Shown here: positions 53,648 through 63,545 of the stretch, piece after piece
How the letters are laid out: each line of letters begins with the position of its first letter
Position numbering within the stretch: the stretch's first letter is position 1
NCBI GenBank assembly: GCA_937930635.1
Contig: CALHCF010000007.1
Span: 248,001-312,000 of the forward strand
Direction of reading: 5' to 3'
Length of the DNA: 64,000 nt
Origin: an uncultured Rhizobiaceae group bacterium
GTDB lineage: Bacteria; Pseudomonadota; Alphaproteobacteria; Rhizobiales; Rhizobiaceae
Notes under the pieces: model-generated
Databases searched by the model: none
Seen by the model: the letters and a program-made list of their open reading frames with translations, nothing else
What the model was told of the DNA's origin: nothing
Translations under genes and position numbers: made by a program

Positions 53648-54778
53648 TCAAACCATGTTCAACGTTACCGCAACCGGGCAATGATCGGACGCCTTGGGTC
53701 GGTCCCATCCGGTTCTGGGGTATCGCTCAACATCCTGGTGATGCGGAAACACGGTTCTGTAGGGCTGACCCGCCCTGATAATATCCGGGACAACAGTTTC
53801 GTTTGCCAAGGCAAGCGCTGGCGATGCCAAAAGATAATCAAGCTGCACAAGATGGCGTGTCTCCCGGGTTTCAGGATCACATGGATCGGCAACCGGACCG
53901 CCAGCATAATAAAACGTCCACCGGTTGTCGGGCGCGCGGCGTTTGATCAGATCATGAGAAAAACCATCGACAATGAGCGGCTCAACCCCACTGATGGCCT
54001 CAGCTTCCAGCTGGAATTCATATCCTTTTGACTGGTTACCGGTGACGACCAGCCGTTCGTTATAGTCATTCAGATCGCCGCATATAATCCACCGCATTTG
54101 TGGCGTTCTTTCCGAGCCGAACTTGCGCTCGACAATTTTACGAACAGCCCGTGCTTCCGCCAGCCGAACCGGCATTGTGTAGTCGCGCCCTGGAACACCG
54201 TTGCGCGAAGACCCCATGGATTTAAAATGGCTGATGAACAATGTCAGCCATTTGCCGCCAATGCGTAAATCAACTTCCAGACAGTCGCGCCGAAAAATCC
54301 TCTCATCGGCATCGAAACCCATTTTTTGTAATGAATCGGTATGAACGCCAAGCTCTCCAAAAGTGCTCTTTCGATGGCTTTTGATACGCTCAACCGAAAT
54401 CTTGCGACCATCGGCGGTCTGTTCACGCGCCATCAGCGCAACATCAATCCCCCGGCTGTCGTTGCCTTCAATCCAGACCTTGTTTGGATATTCCAGACCC
54501 GTCATACGGTAAAGATAGTTGCGTTCGAAGGCCTCCAGCGTGGCAAGATTCTCGACTTCCTGGAAACAAATTATGTCAGCCCCACAATCCGCAATCGCCA
54601 GCGCAGTCATTTGCCGGGCATCATCTTCGTGGGCAACAACGCGAGCCTGCTGCGATTGTTTGTATTGGTTTGACGACTGTTTCTTGTTCGTCACCATCGC
54701 GAGGTCATCGCGCCGACCTGAAAAATCAAACCGCGCCATCAGATTTTCGGCATTAAACGTTGCGATGCGGACGGTCAT
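53648..54778 (-). CDS. Endonuclease/exonuclease/phosphatase-fold protein
   Basis: A 376-residue protein of the EEP superfamily with IATFNAENLMARFDF, IICFQEVENLATLEAF, LFISHFKSMGSSRNG, CGDLNDYNERLVV and the terminal KASDHCPVAVTLN. These hold the metal- and phosphate-binding Asn, Glu, His, Asp and Asp-His residues of the fold. There is no signal peptide. It cleaves a phosphodiester, but DNA, RNA, lipid or nucleotide substrates are all possible. Located 36 bases upstream of the antiporter start on the same strand. Confidence 0.88.
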   Translation of the reverse strand: MTVRIATFNAENLMARFDFSGRRDDLAMVTNKKQSSNQYKQSQQARVVAHEDDARQMTALAIADCGADIICFQEVENLATLEAFERNYLYRMTGLEYPNKVWIEGNDSRGIDVALMAREQTADGRKISVERIKSHRKSTFGELGVHTDSLQKMGFDADERIFRRDCLEVDLRIGGKWLTLFISHFKSMGSSRNGVPGRDYTMPVRLAEARAVRKIVERKFGSERTPQMRWIICGDLNDYNERLVVTGNQSKGYEFQLEAEAISGVEPLIVDGFSHDLIKRRAPDNRWTFYYAGGPVADPCDPETRETRHLVQLDYLLASPALALANETVVPDIIRAGQPYRTVFPHHQDVERYPRTGWDRPKASDHCPVAVTLNMV

Positions 54779-54814
54779 GGAAAGTGCGGTTCATATTGCT
54801 GCAGATAGACGTTT

Positions 54815-55042
54815 ATGCGCTATAGCGGCCCCTACAGCAACGAGCTTGTGAAATCGGCCTCCGCGAAAAGAAGATGGTGTGACATCACGCACAGATTCCA
54901 GGAAACCCACGGGTTAGAGTTCAATCATCAGACGGAGACAACATCCTCCCGGTCTCCAGAAAAAGCGACGAAAGGCTTGATCTCCACCCGTCGCAACCTG
55001 TTCTACCAGCTGTTCAACGCCCCCGAGGCAGCTGGCAGATGA
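54815..55042 (+). CDS. Small hypothetical protein followed by a terminator
   Basis: A 75-residue reading frame starting MRYSGPYSNELVKSASAKRR and ending NLFYQLFNAPEAAGR; basic and polar, with no signal peptide or known domain. The frame has no strong ribosome-binding site. A strong intrinsic terminator begins four bases after its stop codon and no other plus-strand gene could use it, which argues that this stretch is transcribed. It may be a real small protein; a non-coding RNA ending at the same terminator is the alternative. Confidence 0.5.
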   Translation: MRYSGPYSNELVKSASAKRRWCDITHRFQETHGLEFNHQTETTSSRSPEKATKGLISTRRNLFYQLFNAPEAAGR

Positions 55043-55045
55043 TAA

Positions 55046-55076
55046 AGGTCCGCTCTTTTGGAGCGGACCTTTTTTT
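55046..55076 (+). terminator. Intrinsic terminator after small hypothetical gene
   Basis: Ten-base stem AGGTCCGCTC/GAGCGGACCT with a TTTTG loop, followed by a run of seven T (counting the last stem base). It acts on the plus strand, directly after the stop at 55042. Confidence 0.9.
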
Positions 55077-55210
55077 CAGGGGCAAGCGGGTGTGACTTTT
55101 ATCACCCGCCAAAATTGCTGCTGTGGACGCGGTGATTGCCGCAAGGTAAGTTCATATGCAGAGGAAACATCCGGGGAATCGTTTATGAATCCGGGAAAAA
55201 GGAGAGAGTT

Positions 55211-55594
55211 TTGAGCAGATTGAACAAAAGCGCAGCTCTTGTTTTGGGAGCAATCGTATTGGCGACCACGCCTCAGGCTTCCAACGCCATGACAGTTAAA
55301 CCCGTTCCCGTTGCACAGGAGATGGATGGATCAATTGTCAAAGTCGGGCGAAGAGGTCGCCGGGTAGGGCGTGTTCTGGGTGCCGTCGCCATCGGCGCGA
55401 TTGTCGGAAGCATCATCTCGCGTGGCATTCATGCTCGTGACAGGCGCTACAGGGATGCGCGGCACAGAGAACATCGCAACATTTACCGGCACGAACGCTG
55501 GTGCGAGCGCAAGTATCGCTCTTATCGGGTTTGGGACAACACGTTCCAACCCTACCACGGTGGGCGCCGGGAATGCCGCTCTCCCTATTTTTGA
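55211..55594 (+). CDS. BA14K-family envelope protein 1
   Basis: I chose the TTG start at 55211 because AAGGAGAGAG lies just upstream and the product then opens with a signal peptide (SRLNKSAALVLGAIVLATTP, cleaved near SNA). About 127 residues. A Gly/Ala hydrophobic segment (GRVLGAVAIGAIVGSIISRG) precedes an Arg/His-rich part and the C-terminal BA14K motif CERKYRSYR...DNTFQPYHGG...C. BA14K proteins are secreted or membrane proteins of Hyphomicrobiales, first noticed as Brucella antigens. Their cellular role is unclear. A terminator follows, then a paralogue. Confidence 0.85.
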   Translation: MSRLNKSAALVLGAIVLATTPQASNAMTVKPVPVAQEMDGSIVKVGRRGRRVGRVLGAVAIGAIVGSIISRGIHARDRRYRDARHREHRNIYRHERWCERKYRSYRVWDNTFQPYHGGRRECRSPYF

Positions 55595-55622
55595 GCACTA
55601 GTCATCCAGATTGAACAAATGA

Positions 55623-55651
55623 AAAGGCCGCCGGAAACTGCGGCCTTTTTT
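55623..55651 (+). terminator. Intrinsic terminator after BA14K gene 1
   Basis: Stem AAGGCCGC/GCGGCCTT with an eight-base loop and a T-tract, 29 bases after the first BA14K stop codon. Confidence 0.88.
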
Positions 55652-55826
55652 GTGGGCGCTCAGCCCAACATCACATGAAAGCTGCGTTCAGTTTCCATTC
55701 AGGTGGGGTTTGGTATTCCTAATTCATCGCGTTTGGGGCGACATGTATCTGTCAGGAATTTCAGATCCCGTCCCAACCTTCAACAGGTGGCGGCTCAACT
55801 GGCCGCGCAACAGGATGGAGATCCCA

Positions 55827-56324
55827 ATGAGCAAGCTCAAGACTTCACTGATGGTCGGCTTCGTAACCTTTGCCATAGCAGCCACATCAACCTTAAGCCC
55901 GGCATCTGCCGGTAAACGTGAGCGCCGCATCGCCACCGGCATTGCAATCGGCGCACTGCTTGGCGCGGTCATCGCCGATGGTGTTCATCGCAAGAAGCGC
56001 CGCAAACATGTTCGCCAGCACAGGAACCATCGCAATCACTATCGCAATCATCGCCGCCATTATGACGATTTCGATTATGATGATGATTATGTAGACCGGT
56101 CAGACCGCCATTATCAGCGTCCGACCCGCTTTCGCCGCGTCTATGATGACACGCCTCGCCGTGTCTATCGTGACCGCCGCCCAGTTTACCAGGAGCGTCG
56201 CATCAACAGCCACCGGGCTCACACCAACTGGTGCCATAACCAGTATCGTTCCTATCGGCAGTCCGATAACACTTTCCAGCCCTATCACGGCGGCCGCCGG
56301 CTGTGCATATCCCCCTTCAACTAG
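55827..56324 (+). CDS. BA14K-family envelope protein 2
   Basis: About 165 residues from ATG 55827, with GGAG six bases upstream. The signal peptide is MSKLKTSLMVGFVTFAIAAT with cleavage near SPASA. A Gly-rich hydrophobic segment (ATGIAIGALLGAVIADGVH) follows, then a strongly charged His/Arg/Asp/Tyr-rich region (HRNHRNHYRNHRRHYDDFDY), and finally the BA14K motif CHNQYRSYRQSDNTFQPYHG...C. It is a paralogue of the upstream gene, sharing DNTFQPYHGGRR; the two differ mainly in the charged region. Each gene has its own terminator. Confidence 0.87.
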   Translation: MSKLKTSLMVGFVTFAIAATSTLSPASAGKRERRIATGIAIGALLGAVIADGVHRKKRRKHVRQHRNHRNHYRNHRRHYDDFDYDDDYVDRSDRHYQRPTRFRRVYDDTPRRVYRDRRPVYQERRINSHRAHTNWCHNQYRSYRQSDNTFQPYHGGRRLCISPFN

Positions 56325-56387
56325 GGGCGCGCAGATTGCCTGACAGTCTGGCCGGGCCTCTGCCCTTATAGCTAGCTGACAGGTCCC

Positions 56388-56429
56388 ACAAAAAAGGCCC
56401 GCGACATAAACTGTCGCGGGCCTTTTTTT
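56388..56429. terminator. Bidirectional terminator between BA14K gene 2 and ilvC
   Basis: Eleven-base stem GGCCCGCGACA/TGTCGCGGGCC with a TAAAC loop. An A-tract lies before it and a T-tract after it, so it can end transcription from both the BA14K gene and the convergent ilvC. Confidence 0.93.
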
Positions 56430-56448
56430 GAGTGCTTTTGAAAGACGG

Positions 56449-57498
<1,050 letters not shown>

Positions 57499-57730
57499 CT
57501 ATCGACATCGCAAAATGCCGAGCTCGCGGTGGTTTAAACGCCCAATGAAGAAATGGCAATCGTCTCTCAGCGTTTCGTCAGATTCCAGCTTCCGATAATC
57601 AAATCCGCAAGAGCAGCAAGATGCTGAAACACCCCACTCCTGGAACCGGGCTCAAGTCACAACCATTGATATTCTGCTCCATAGTTGCCAAACCACACGT
57701 CAGCGAAACAGGCGACTTTGGAGCTTTTCA

Positions 57731-58783
57731 ATGGCCTACAATATCCTCATTCTTGGCGCCTCTTATGGATCATTGCTGGGCACGAAATTCCTGATGGCCG
57801 GGCATGATGTCACTTTGGTCTGCCGACAGGCCACCGCCGGGCTGATCAACACTGAAGGCACAGAAGTACGCATCAAACTGCGTGGCGAAGATGCCCACCG
57901 CTCTGTTTTTTCCAAAGACCTGCCTGGAAAACTGAATGCAAAAGCACCTGAACATGTTGATCCGGCAGATTATGATCTGGTTGGTCTTGCCATGCAGGAG
58001 CCGCAATATTCCAACCATACAATTCGTATGCTGATGGTCAAAATTGCTGAGGCCCGCATTCCCTGCCTGTCCATCATGAACATGCCGCCCCTGCCCTATC
58101 TGGGGCGTATTCCAGGCATCGACATATCGAAGGCCGAAATTGCATCCAGCAACCCGGCCGTGTGGGAACGTTTTGACCCCAGCCTGATGACCCTGTGCTC
58201 ACCGGACCCCCAAGCCTTTCGTCCACCTGAAGAAAAACCAAACGTGCTGCATGTTGGTTTGCCGACAAACTTCAAGGCGGCTGCATTTTCCGATGCTGGC
58301 CACAACTCCATGTTGAAGAAACTCGCTGAGGATATCGACGCGGTACGCCTCGAGGGAAATGATGTCCCTGTAAAACTGCGGATCCATGACAGCCTTTTTG
58401 TCCCTCTTGCGAAATGGAGCATGCTGCTGACGGGAAACTATCGCTGCGTGCGTGGCGACAATCCAATACCAATCCGCGATGCCGTACATTCCAATCTCAG
58501 TGCCTCACAATCCATATATGCCCATGTGGACGGGATTGCCCGGCAACTGGGGGCCGATCCATCCGATCAGGTGCCCTTTGACAAATATGCCAAGGCGGCA
58601 GAAGGGTTGTTGAAACCTTCTTCCGTCGCCCGCGCCATTGCCGCCGGGGCACCGGAGGTGGAACGGGTCGACAAGTTGGTTCAGCTCATCGGCCAGTCAC
58701 TTGGAATGGACAATGATGCGGTAAACGAGACGGTGGCAACTGTGGACCGCTGTCTTGCAGAAAACCGGCAGGCCTCAGTCTGA
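57731..58783 (+). CDS. Ketopantoate reductase-like NAD(P)-dependent enzyme
   Basis: A 350-residue member of the ApbA/PanE-like superfamily with the dinucleotide-binding start ILILGASYGSLLGTKFLMAG and a helical C-terminal domain containing the usual KWSMLLTGN Lys-Asn segment. It likely reduces a 2-keto acid. It is longer than PanE (about 300) and has a central stretch (NMPPLPYLGRIPGIDI) not typical of it, so a different substrate such as an opine-like or branched-chain keto acid is quite possible. GGAG precedes the ATG. Divergent from ilvC. Confidence 0.83.
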   Translation: MAYNILILGASYGSLLGTKFLMAGHDVTLVCRQATAGLINTEGTEVRIKLRGEDAHRSVFSKDLPGKLNAKAPEHVDPADYDLVGLAMQEPQYSNHTIRMLMVKIAEARIPCLSIMNMPPLPYLGRIPGIDISKAEIASSNPAVWERFDPSLMTLCSPDPQAFRPPEEKPNVLHVGLPTNFKAAAFSDAGHNSMLKKLAEDIDAVRLEGNDVPVKLRIHDSLFVPLAKWSMLLTGNYRCVRGDNPIPIRDAVHSNLSASQSIYAHVDGIARQLGADPSDQVPFDKYAKAAEGLLKPSSVARAIAAGAPEVERVDKLVQLIGQSLGMDNDAVNETVATVDRCLAENRQASV

Positions 58784-58798
58784 TACAGGGCCTGCCCG

Positions 58799-60304
58799 CT
58801 AATCACGCTGCCCCTGTACCACCTGATTGAGGATCATGGCGCAGAACAAAATGGCAAAGCCTGCAAGAATACCCTGACCAACAGAGGAATACTGGAGAGC
58901 TTCCAGAACATCCTCTCCAAGCCCCTTGGCCCCGATCAGAGACGCCACAACAACCATCGCCAGGCTGAGCATAATGGTCTGGTTGACACCCGCTAGAATG
59001 GAAGGTGAGGCAAGCGGCAGGTCCACTTTGGTCAGCAAATACCATTTAGACGCCCCATAGGCGATCGCCGCCTCGCGGATCGATTCCGGAACTCCCCGCA
59101 TACCAAGCACAGTCAGGCGAACAACCGGCGTACCGCCAAAAATCATCGTCGTAATAACCGCAGCCGGTTTGCCGACACTAAAAAATGCGATCACCGGGAT
59201 CATGAAAACGAAAGACGGCATGGTTTGCATAAAGTCCATAATCGGACGGATCACCGAATAAAACCGGGGTCGGCGCGCGCAAAACAAGCCAAGAGGTATG
59301 CCAAGCGTAATCGACAGAATTGCAGCCGTTCCAAGCAATGCCAGCGTGGTCATGGCCTTTTCCCAAAAGCCAAACAGTCCCATATAGGCGAGGAAAAAGG
59401 CAGCAGCGATAGCGCCTTTGGTTCCTGCCGACAGCCAGGTCAACAAGATGATGAAGCTTGCAACAACAAGCCAGGGTGTCGAGACAAACAGAACTTCCAG
59501 ACCATCGAGCACGATGCGGATACAGTAGCTAACGGAGGCAAAAAACGCCTGCCCTCCCAGCTTGATCGCATCAAAGAGCGATTCAACATACGTAATCGCA
59601 GTGAGCCTGATAATGCGATCCGTTGGAAAACTTGCCAGCCAGCCAACTGCTCCTGGAAAAGAAAAATGAACAATACTGACCGCAAAGATAATAAATACGA
59701 ACACCGCTGCCACACAGGTGCGCAGGGGTGAAAGTCCTGACTTTACGGTTCGGTCGGACAGCCAGATAGAGAAGCGTTTTTCAAGAGCCGGATTGGCGAT
59801 AATGCCTTCTGCAATTTTCACGATGGCGAGAAACGCCAGTCCAAAGACCGCCACCCAAACTGCATTCGCTTCGGCCTGAGCTGCTTCCAGCCTGATATCT
59901 GCGATGGCATTTTCCAGTGATTCAATCGTGCGCCGGAAAACATCAACATTATCGGCCTTTTTGTCGATGGCCGCCTGCAACTGCTGATAACGAAAGTTCA
60001 GCGTCCCCTCAATCTGGGCAATTCGTTCGCGCGCTTCTGCCCCCAGATCACCAAACAACCCCCGCCCGATCTGAATAACTGCGAAAGCCTCAAGAATGAC
60101 AAACGGAAGCCCCCAGTTCCACAACCCACGCATTCCAAACCAGACGGAGCCAAGAGCGGCCGCCATCCAGTTAAAGGTCCAGGTGAATTTCGACCGGGCA
60201 CCAATCGCGCGAAACTTTGCCCGGTAGTAGTCGGGACTGCTGCCTGTAAACTCAGGCACCAATGCATCCCGGTCCGCGGCATTTACATTGACGGTTTCAC
60301 TCAC
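58799..60304 (-). CDS. proW: Glycine betaine/proline ABC permease (ProW type) with N-terminal extension
   Basis: A 501-residue permease. The C-terminal half is a standard ProW/OpuAB permease (GIPLGLFCARRPRFYSVIRP, then PSFVFMIPVIAFFSVGKPAA and GVPESIREAAIAYGASKWYL). The N-terminal half is unusual. It has a DUF2628-like segment (KFTWTFNWMAAALGSVWFGM), a predicted coiled coil (residues about 90-140) and additional membrane helices. The start is GTG 60304, overlapping the stop of the ATPase gene by four bases. Second gene of the proV-proW pair; substrate binding is provided by the protein encoded upstream at 61.5-62.4 kb. Confidence 0.92.
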   Translation of the reverse strand: MSETVNVNAADRDALVPEFTGSSPDYYRAKFRAIGARSKFTWTFNWMAAALGSVWFGMRGLWNWGLPFVILEAFAVIQIGRGLFGDLGAEARERIAQIEGTLNFRYQQLQAAIDKKADNVDVFRRTIESLENAIADIRLEAAQAEANAVWVAVFGLAFLAIVKIAEGIIANPALEKRFSIWLSDRTVKSGLSPLRTCVAAVFVFIIFAVSIVHFSFPGAVGWLASFPTDRIIRLTAITYVESLFDAIKLGGQAFFASVSYCIRIVLDGLEVLFVSTPWLVVASFIILLTWLSAGTKGAIAAAFFLAYMGLFGFWEKAMTTLALLGTAAILSITLGIPLGLFCARRPRFYSVIRPIMDFMQTMPSFVFMIPVIAFFSVGKPAAVITTMIFGGTPVVRLTVLGMRGVPESIREAAIAYGASKWYLLTKVDLPLASPSILAGVNQTIMLSLAMVVVASLIGAKGLGEDVLEALQYSSVGQGILAGFAILFCAMILNQVVQGQRD

Positions 60305-61377
60305 GAGGTTTCCGTCCCTTCCACAACTGTCCGCAAAAGGTCTGCGCGCGTGATCACACCGACTCGCTTGCCTGCTTTATCGACAACTGCCAGCGGGACA
60401 TCGGTTTCAATTGCACTGTTTATCAGCACACCGAGGTTGGCGTCCTCATTGAATTCGGGAGTACCTGCGCCAAGATTACCATTTGAGGATTCAAACTCCC
60501 CGATGGGCTGCATAACGGCATGGGCGCGAACAACCTTGAGGCGGGAAATGCCAGCAACGAAATCCGCTACATAGTCATCAATCGGGTTCATGACGATATC
60601 TTCCGGTGTTCCCGTCTGCACCACACGCCCGTCCCGCATGATCGCAATGCGATCCCCGATACGAACCGCTTCATCCAAATCATGGGTAATAAACACGGTT
60701 GTCTTGTTCATATTTGCCGCAAGCTTCATGAATTCGTTCTGCAATTGTCGGCGGATCAACGGATCAAGAGCACTAAACGGCTCATCCATCAGCAGAATTT
60801 CGGGATCGGCCGCCAGCGCTCTGGCCAGGCCTACCCGCTGCTGCATTCCGCCCGACAGTTCATGAGCAAACTTGTTGCCCCAGCTCGACAGCTCAACCAT
60901 GTCCAGCGTGCGCTGGGCGATATCTATTCGCTGGTTCTTGGGAACATCGCGAATTTCCAGCGGCATCGCCACGTTATCGATCACAGAGCGATGCGGCATG
61001 AGGGCAAAATTCTGAAACACCATTGCTATGTGTTCATTTCGATAGCGCCGCAAAGGCGCCGGCCCCATCGCCATGATGTCTTCACCATTGACAACAATGC
61101 GCCCGTCAGTTGGTTCAAGCAGCCGATTGATATGACGCACCAGCGTGGATTTGCCACTGCCTGAAAGGCCCATGACGCAAAAAATCTCTCCTGGCAGGAT
61201 GTTCATTGTTGCGTCGGCAACACCCACCACACAATTATGTTTGTCGAGAACTTCCTTCTTTGAAAGGTCGTTTGCGCGGATATCGGACAGAGCCTCGACA
61301 GCGTTGGCTCCGAATATCTTCCAAACTTGGGAAATCTCGATCGCGAACTCGCGATCTTGTCCAGTCAAAGCTGCCAC
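60301..61377 (-). CDS. proV: Glycine betaine/proline ABC ATPase (ProV type)
   Basis: A 358-residue ATPase with Walker A GLSGSGKSTLVRHINRLLEP, the signature LSGGMQQRVGLARALA and Walker B EILLMDEPFSALDP. The C-terminus carries a CBS-like regulatory segment (LAVVDKAGKRVGVITRADLL), as in ProV/OpuAA, where it responds to ionic strength. It drives the ProW-type permease encoded next. The start is a GTG at 61377; no better start is seen. The operon order is proX, proV, proW. Confidence 0.95.
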   Translation of the reverse strand: MAALTGQDREFAIEISQVWKIFGANAVEALSDIRANDLSKKEVLDKHNCVVGVADATMNILPGEIFCVMGLSGSGKSTLVRHINRLLEPTDGRIVVNGEDIMAMGPAPLRRYRNEHIAMVFQNFALMPHRSVIDNVAMPLEIRDVPKNQRIDIAQRTLDMVELSSWGNKFAHELSGGMQQRVGLARALAADPEILLMDEPFSALDPLIRRQLQNEFMKLAANMNKTTVFITHDLDEAVRIGDRIAIMRDGRVVQTGTPEDIVMNPIDDYVADFVAGISRLKVVRAHAVMQPIGEFESSNGNLGAGTPEFNEDANLGVLINSAIETDVPLAVVDKAGKRVGVITRADLLRTVVEGTETS

Positions 61378-61451
61378 GCCAATACTCTTTCGTGAAACAG
61401 AAAGTGTCCGCCGCCAGTAGCGGCGGACATCAACTTCTCAAAGGCGCGGAC

Positions 61452-62411
61452 CTAGAGGCCCAGCCAGCTGTCTACCCGCTTGGAGTTGGCTGCAACCCAC
61501 TCCTTGGCGACGGCCGCCGCATCTTTGCCACCCTCAATCTGAAAAGCAAAATTGGAGACATCCTCGCCGCTGAGTTTCATATTTTTCAGAAAATCAGCAA
61601 TGGCCGGTGACCGTTTGGTCAGGGACTTTGAATAGGCAACCTGAACATTTTTCAGGGCGTCTTCTGTTTCCACTTTCGAATTCTCAAACCAGTTTGGATC
61701 CTGATCCGGCTGCAAAGCCTTGTATTTGGCAGGGTCAAATGGCGGTTCTTCAAGACGCACGATGTCGTGCTGGAACCAGATGGCATGGGGCGAATAACAA
61801 TAGAACGCGTAGCCTATACCTTTTTTGACACTGTCACCGACCGTTGCTGTCATCACTGACTGGTCAGCACGGATCGGCTCCATGAAAGGCATCAGACCGT
61901 AGTCGCGCACCTTCACCTGATTGACATTTGCCGAAGCCCAGCTGGGCGCACCAATCCAGATTTCACCCTTGCCGTTGCCGTCACTGTCCATCAGTTTGGC
62001 AATCTCAGGGCGAGCCAGATCAAAGATCGACGTGACCTTGTTTTTTTCCGAAAATTCCTTGGTCACACAGAAGCTCTGCTTGCCTTCATAGGAATTCTTG
62101 GACAATTCCACATTGCCGGTGCCATCAACATATTTGTCAGTGAAGCTCTTCTGGTTTGGCAGCCAGACATCCGGGTGAACATCGATATCACCCTTCCCAG
62201 CATCCATGGCAGCAAAAATTGCGGCATTATTTCCAGGAACCAGATTGGCCTCACCTCCAATACGGGTTTTCACCACCTCCTGAATAAGATGAGCAATCGC
62301 CTGCGCACCCGTCCATGACGGCGCTCCAATGTTCACTTTTTCTGCGGCCATCGCCAATGACGAAGCGGTCAGAGACAGCGCACAGACACTTCCAAAAAAC
62401 AGTTTCTTCAT
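61452..62411 (-). CDS. proX: Glycine betaine ABC substrate-binding protein
   Basis: A 319-residue OpuAC-type binding protein with a signal peptide (MKKLFFGSVCALSLTASSLA, cleaved near AMA). It has VNIGAPSWTGAQAIAHLIQE and GDIDVHPDVWLPNQ in the mature part, and several Trp residues suited to cation-pi binding of the quaternary ammonium group. It delivers glycine betaine or a similar osmolyte to ProVW. It precedes proV by 74 bases. With the demethylation genes at the left of the window, imported betaine could serve as nutrient as well as osmoprotectant. Confidence 0.93.
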   Translation of the reverse strand: MKKLFFGSVCALSLTASSLAMAAEKVNIGAPSWTGAQAIAHLIQEVVKTRIGGEANLVPGNNAAIFAAMDAGKGDIDVHPDVWLPNQKSFTDKYVDGTGNVELSKNSYEGKQSFCVTKEFSEKNKVTSIFDLARPEIAKLMDSDGNGKGEIWIGAPSWASANVNQVKVRDYGLMPFMEPIRADQSVMTATVGDSVKKGIGYAFYCYSPHAIWFQHDIVRLEEPPFDPAKYKALQPDQDPNWFENSKVETEDALKNVQVAYSKSLTKRSPAIADFLKNMKLSGEDVSNFAFQIEGGKDAAAVAKEWVAANSKRVDSWLGL

Positions 62412-62507
62412 AAACCTTCTCCCTACATAGAAATCAGAACCGGTTGTTTGTCCGGCTTTCGTCTTTTTCTGGCTGACAGTTTGGGCGAAGCCCTTCGATC
62501 AACCCAT

Positions 62508-62696
62508 TCAACCGCCGCTTTTTTGATCAACAGGCCAAGCGGCCGGACTGTTGTGTGCGATCATCGGGTCATCAACCTCAAATCCCGCACCAGACATAAT
62601 ATGTTCTACAGCATTAGCCGCGATGGCAAGGGGATACCCAACCTTTTTGGCCGGGAAATTCCCACCCCTGAGTGCCAAGAAAATCGTGTCATTCAA
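62508..62696 (-). CDS. Doubtful small reading frame downstream of pdxJ
   Basis: A 62-residue frame starting at a TTG that overlaps the pdxJ stop codon, in the otherwise gene-free 280-base stretch between pdxJ and proX (62412-62692). It begins [20 protein letters not shown] and matches nothing I know. Overlap with the upstream stop is the only argument for translation. It may well be chance. Nothing else is visible in this intergenic region apart from room for the proX promoter. Confidence 0.2.
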   Translation of the reverse strand: MNDTIFLALRGGNFPAKKVGYPLAIAANAVEHIMSGAGFEVDDPMIAHNSPAAWPVDQKSGG

Positions 62697-63439
62697 ACTT
62701 CATGTCCACAGGCTTGCAAGAATCGCTTCACGGTATCTTCCATACCGTATTCGAGGGCATCAGCGGTCAGACCATGCCCGATGGAGACCTCTGCCAAATC
62801 CGGAATACGGGCCACCAGTGGCGGCAGATTTGCAACTGTGAGATCGTGACCGGCATTGACCGCCATCCCCATACCGATTGCCGCATCAGCCGTCTCGCCC
62901 AGCTTGTCGAGCTCACGGGCGGCAGCTTCGGGATTGTCATATGTTGCACCATAGGGGCCGGTATAAAGCTCAATTCGATCTGCACCGGTATCTCTGGCCA
63001 TGGCGATTTGCTGAGGGTCGGCATCAGCAAACAGGGAAACCCGCATTCCAGCCCGATTCAATCTTGCAACAATTGGCGTTAGATAATTGTGTTGGCTGTA
63101 AAAATCCCAACCATGGTCGGATGTAGCCTGAGCAGGATCATCAGGCACCAGCGTCACCTGTTCAGGCTGCGCCTCCTCGCAAAGCGATAAAAAGGATGCC
63201 GAGGGATATCCTTCTATATTGTATTCGCGGTCGGGAAACTCATCATCGACAAGCGCTCTCAACTCAGGGACATCGCTGAATCGAATATGGCGTTGATCCG
63301 GGCGGGGGTGGATTGTCAGGCCAGCGGCACCAGCCTGAAGAGCCAGACGCCCCATATCAACAACACTTGGCCAGGGCAGGTCTCGGCGATTGCGCAACTG
63401 GGCAACCGCATTGAGATTAGCGGATAATGCAACGGGCAT
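62693..63439 (-). CDS. pdxJ: Pyridoxine 5'-phosphate synthase
   Basis: A 248-residue TIM-barrel enzyme with the start [20 protein letters not shown], the region [20 protein letters not shown], and [27 protein letters not shown]. The C-terminal [13 protein letters not shown] is also typical. It condenses 1-deoxy-xylulose 5-phosphate and 3-amino-1-hydroxyacetone phosphate to pyridoxine 5'-phosphate, the last ring-forming step of de novo vitamin B6 synthesis. It is monocistronic as seen here; no pdxA is in the window. Confidence 0.95.
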   Translation of the reverse strand: MPVALSANLNAVAQLRNRRDLPWPSVVDMGRLALQAGAAGLTIHPRPDQRHIRFSDVPELRALVDDEFPDREYNIEGYPSASFLSLCEEAQPEQVTLVPDDPAQATSDHGWDFYSQHNYLTPIVARLNRAGMRVSLFADADPQQIAMARDTGADRIELYTGPYGATYDNPEAAARELDKLGETADAAIGMGMAVNAGHDLTVANLPPLVARIPDLAEVSIGHGLTADALEYGMEDTVKRFLQACGHEV

Positions 63440-63545
63440 GGCGGGTATCCGTGGTCAGGTCGTGAGCAACGATGGCCGCGCACGCGATGGTATGCAACCG
63501 TCATCTCAGTCTGGACTCAAAGAATTTTCGTGTTATCGCATCATC

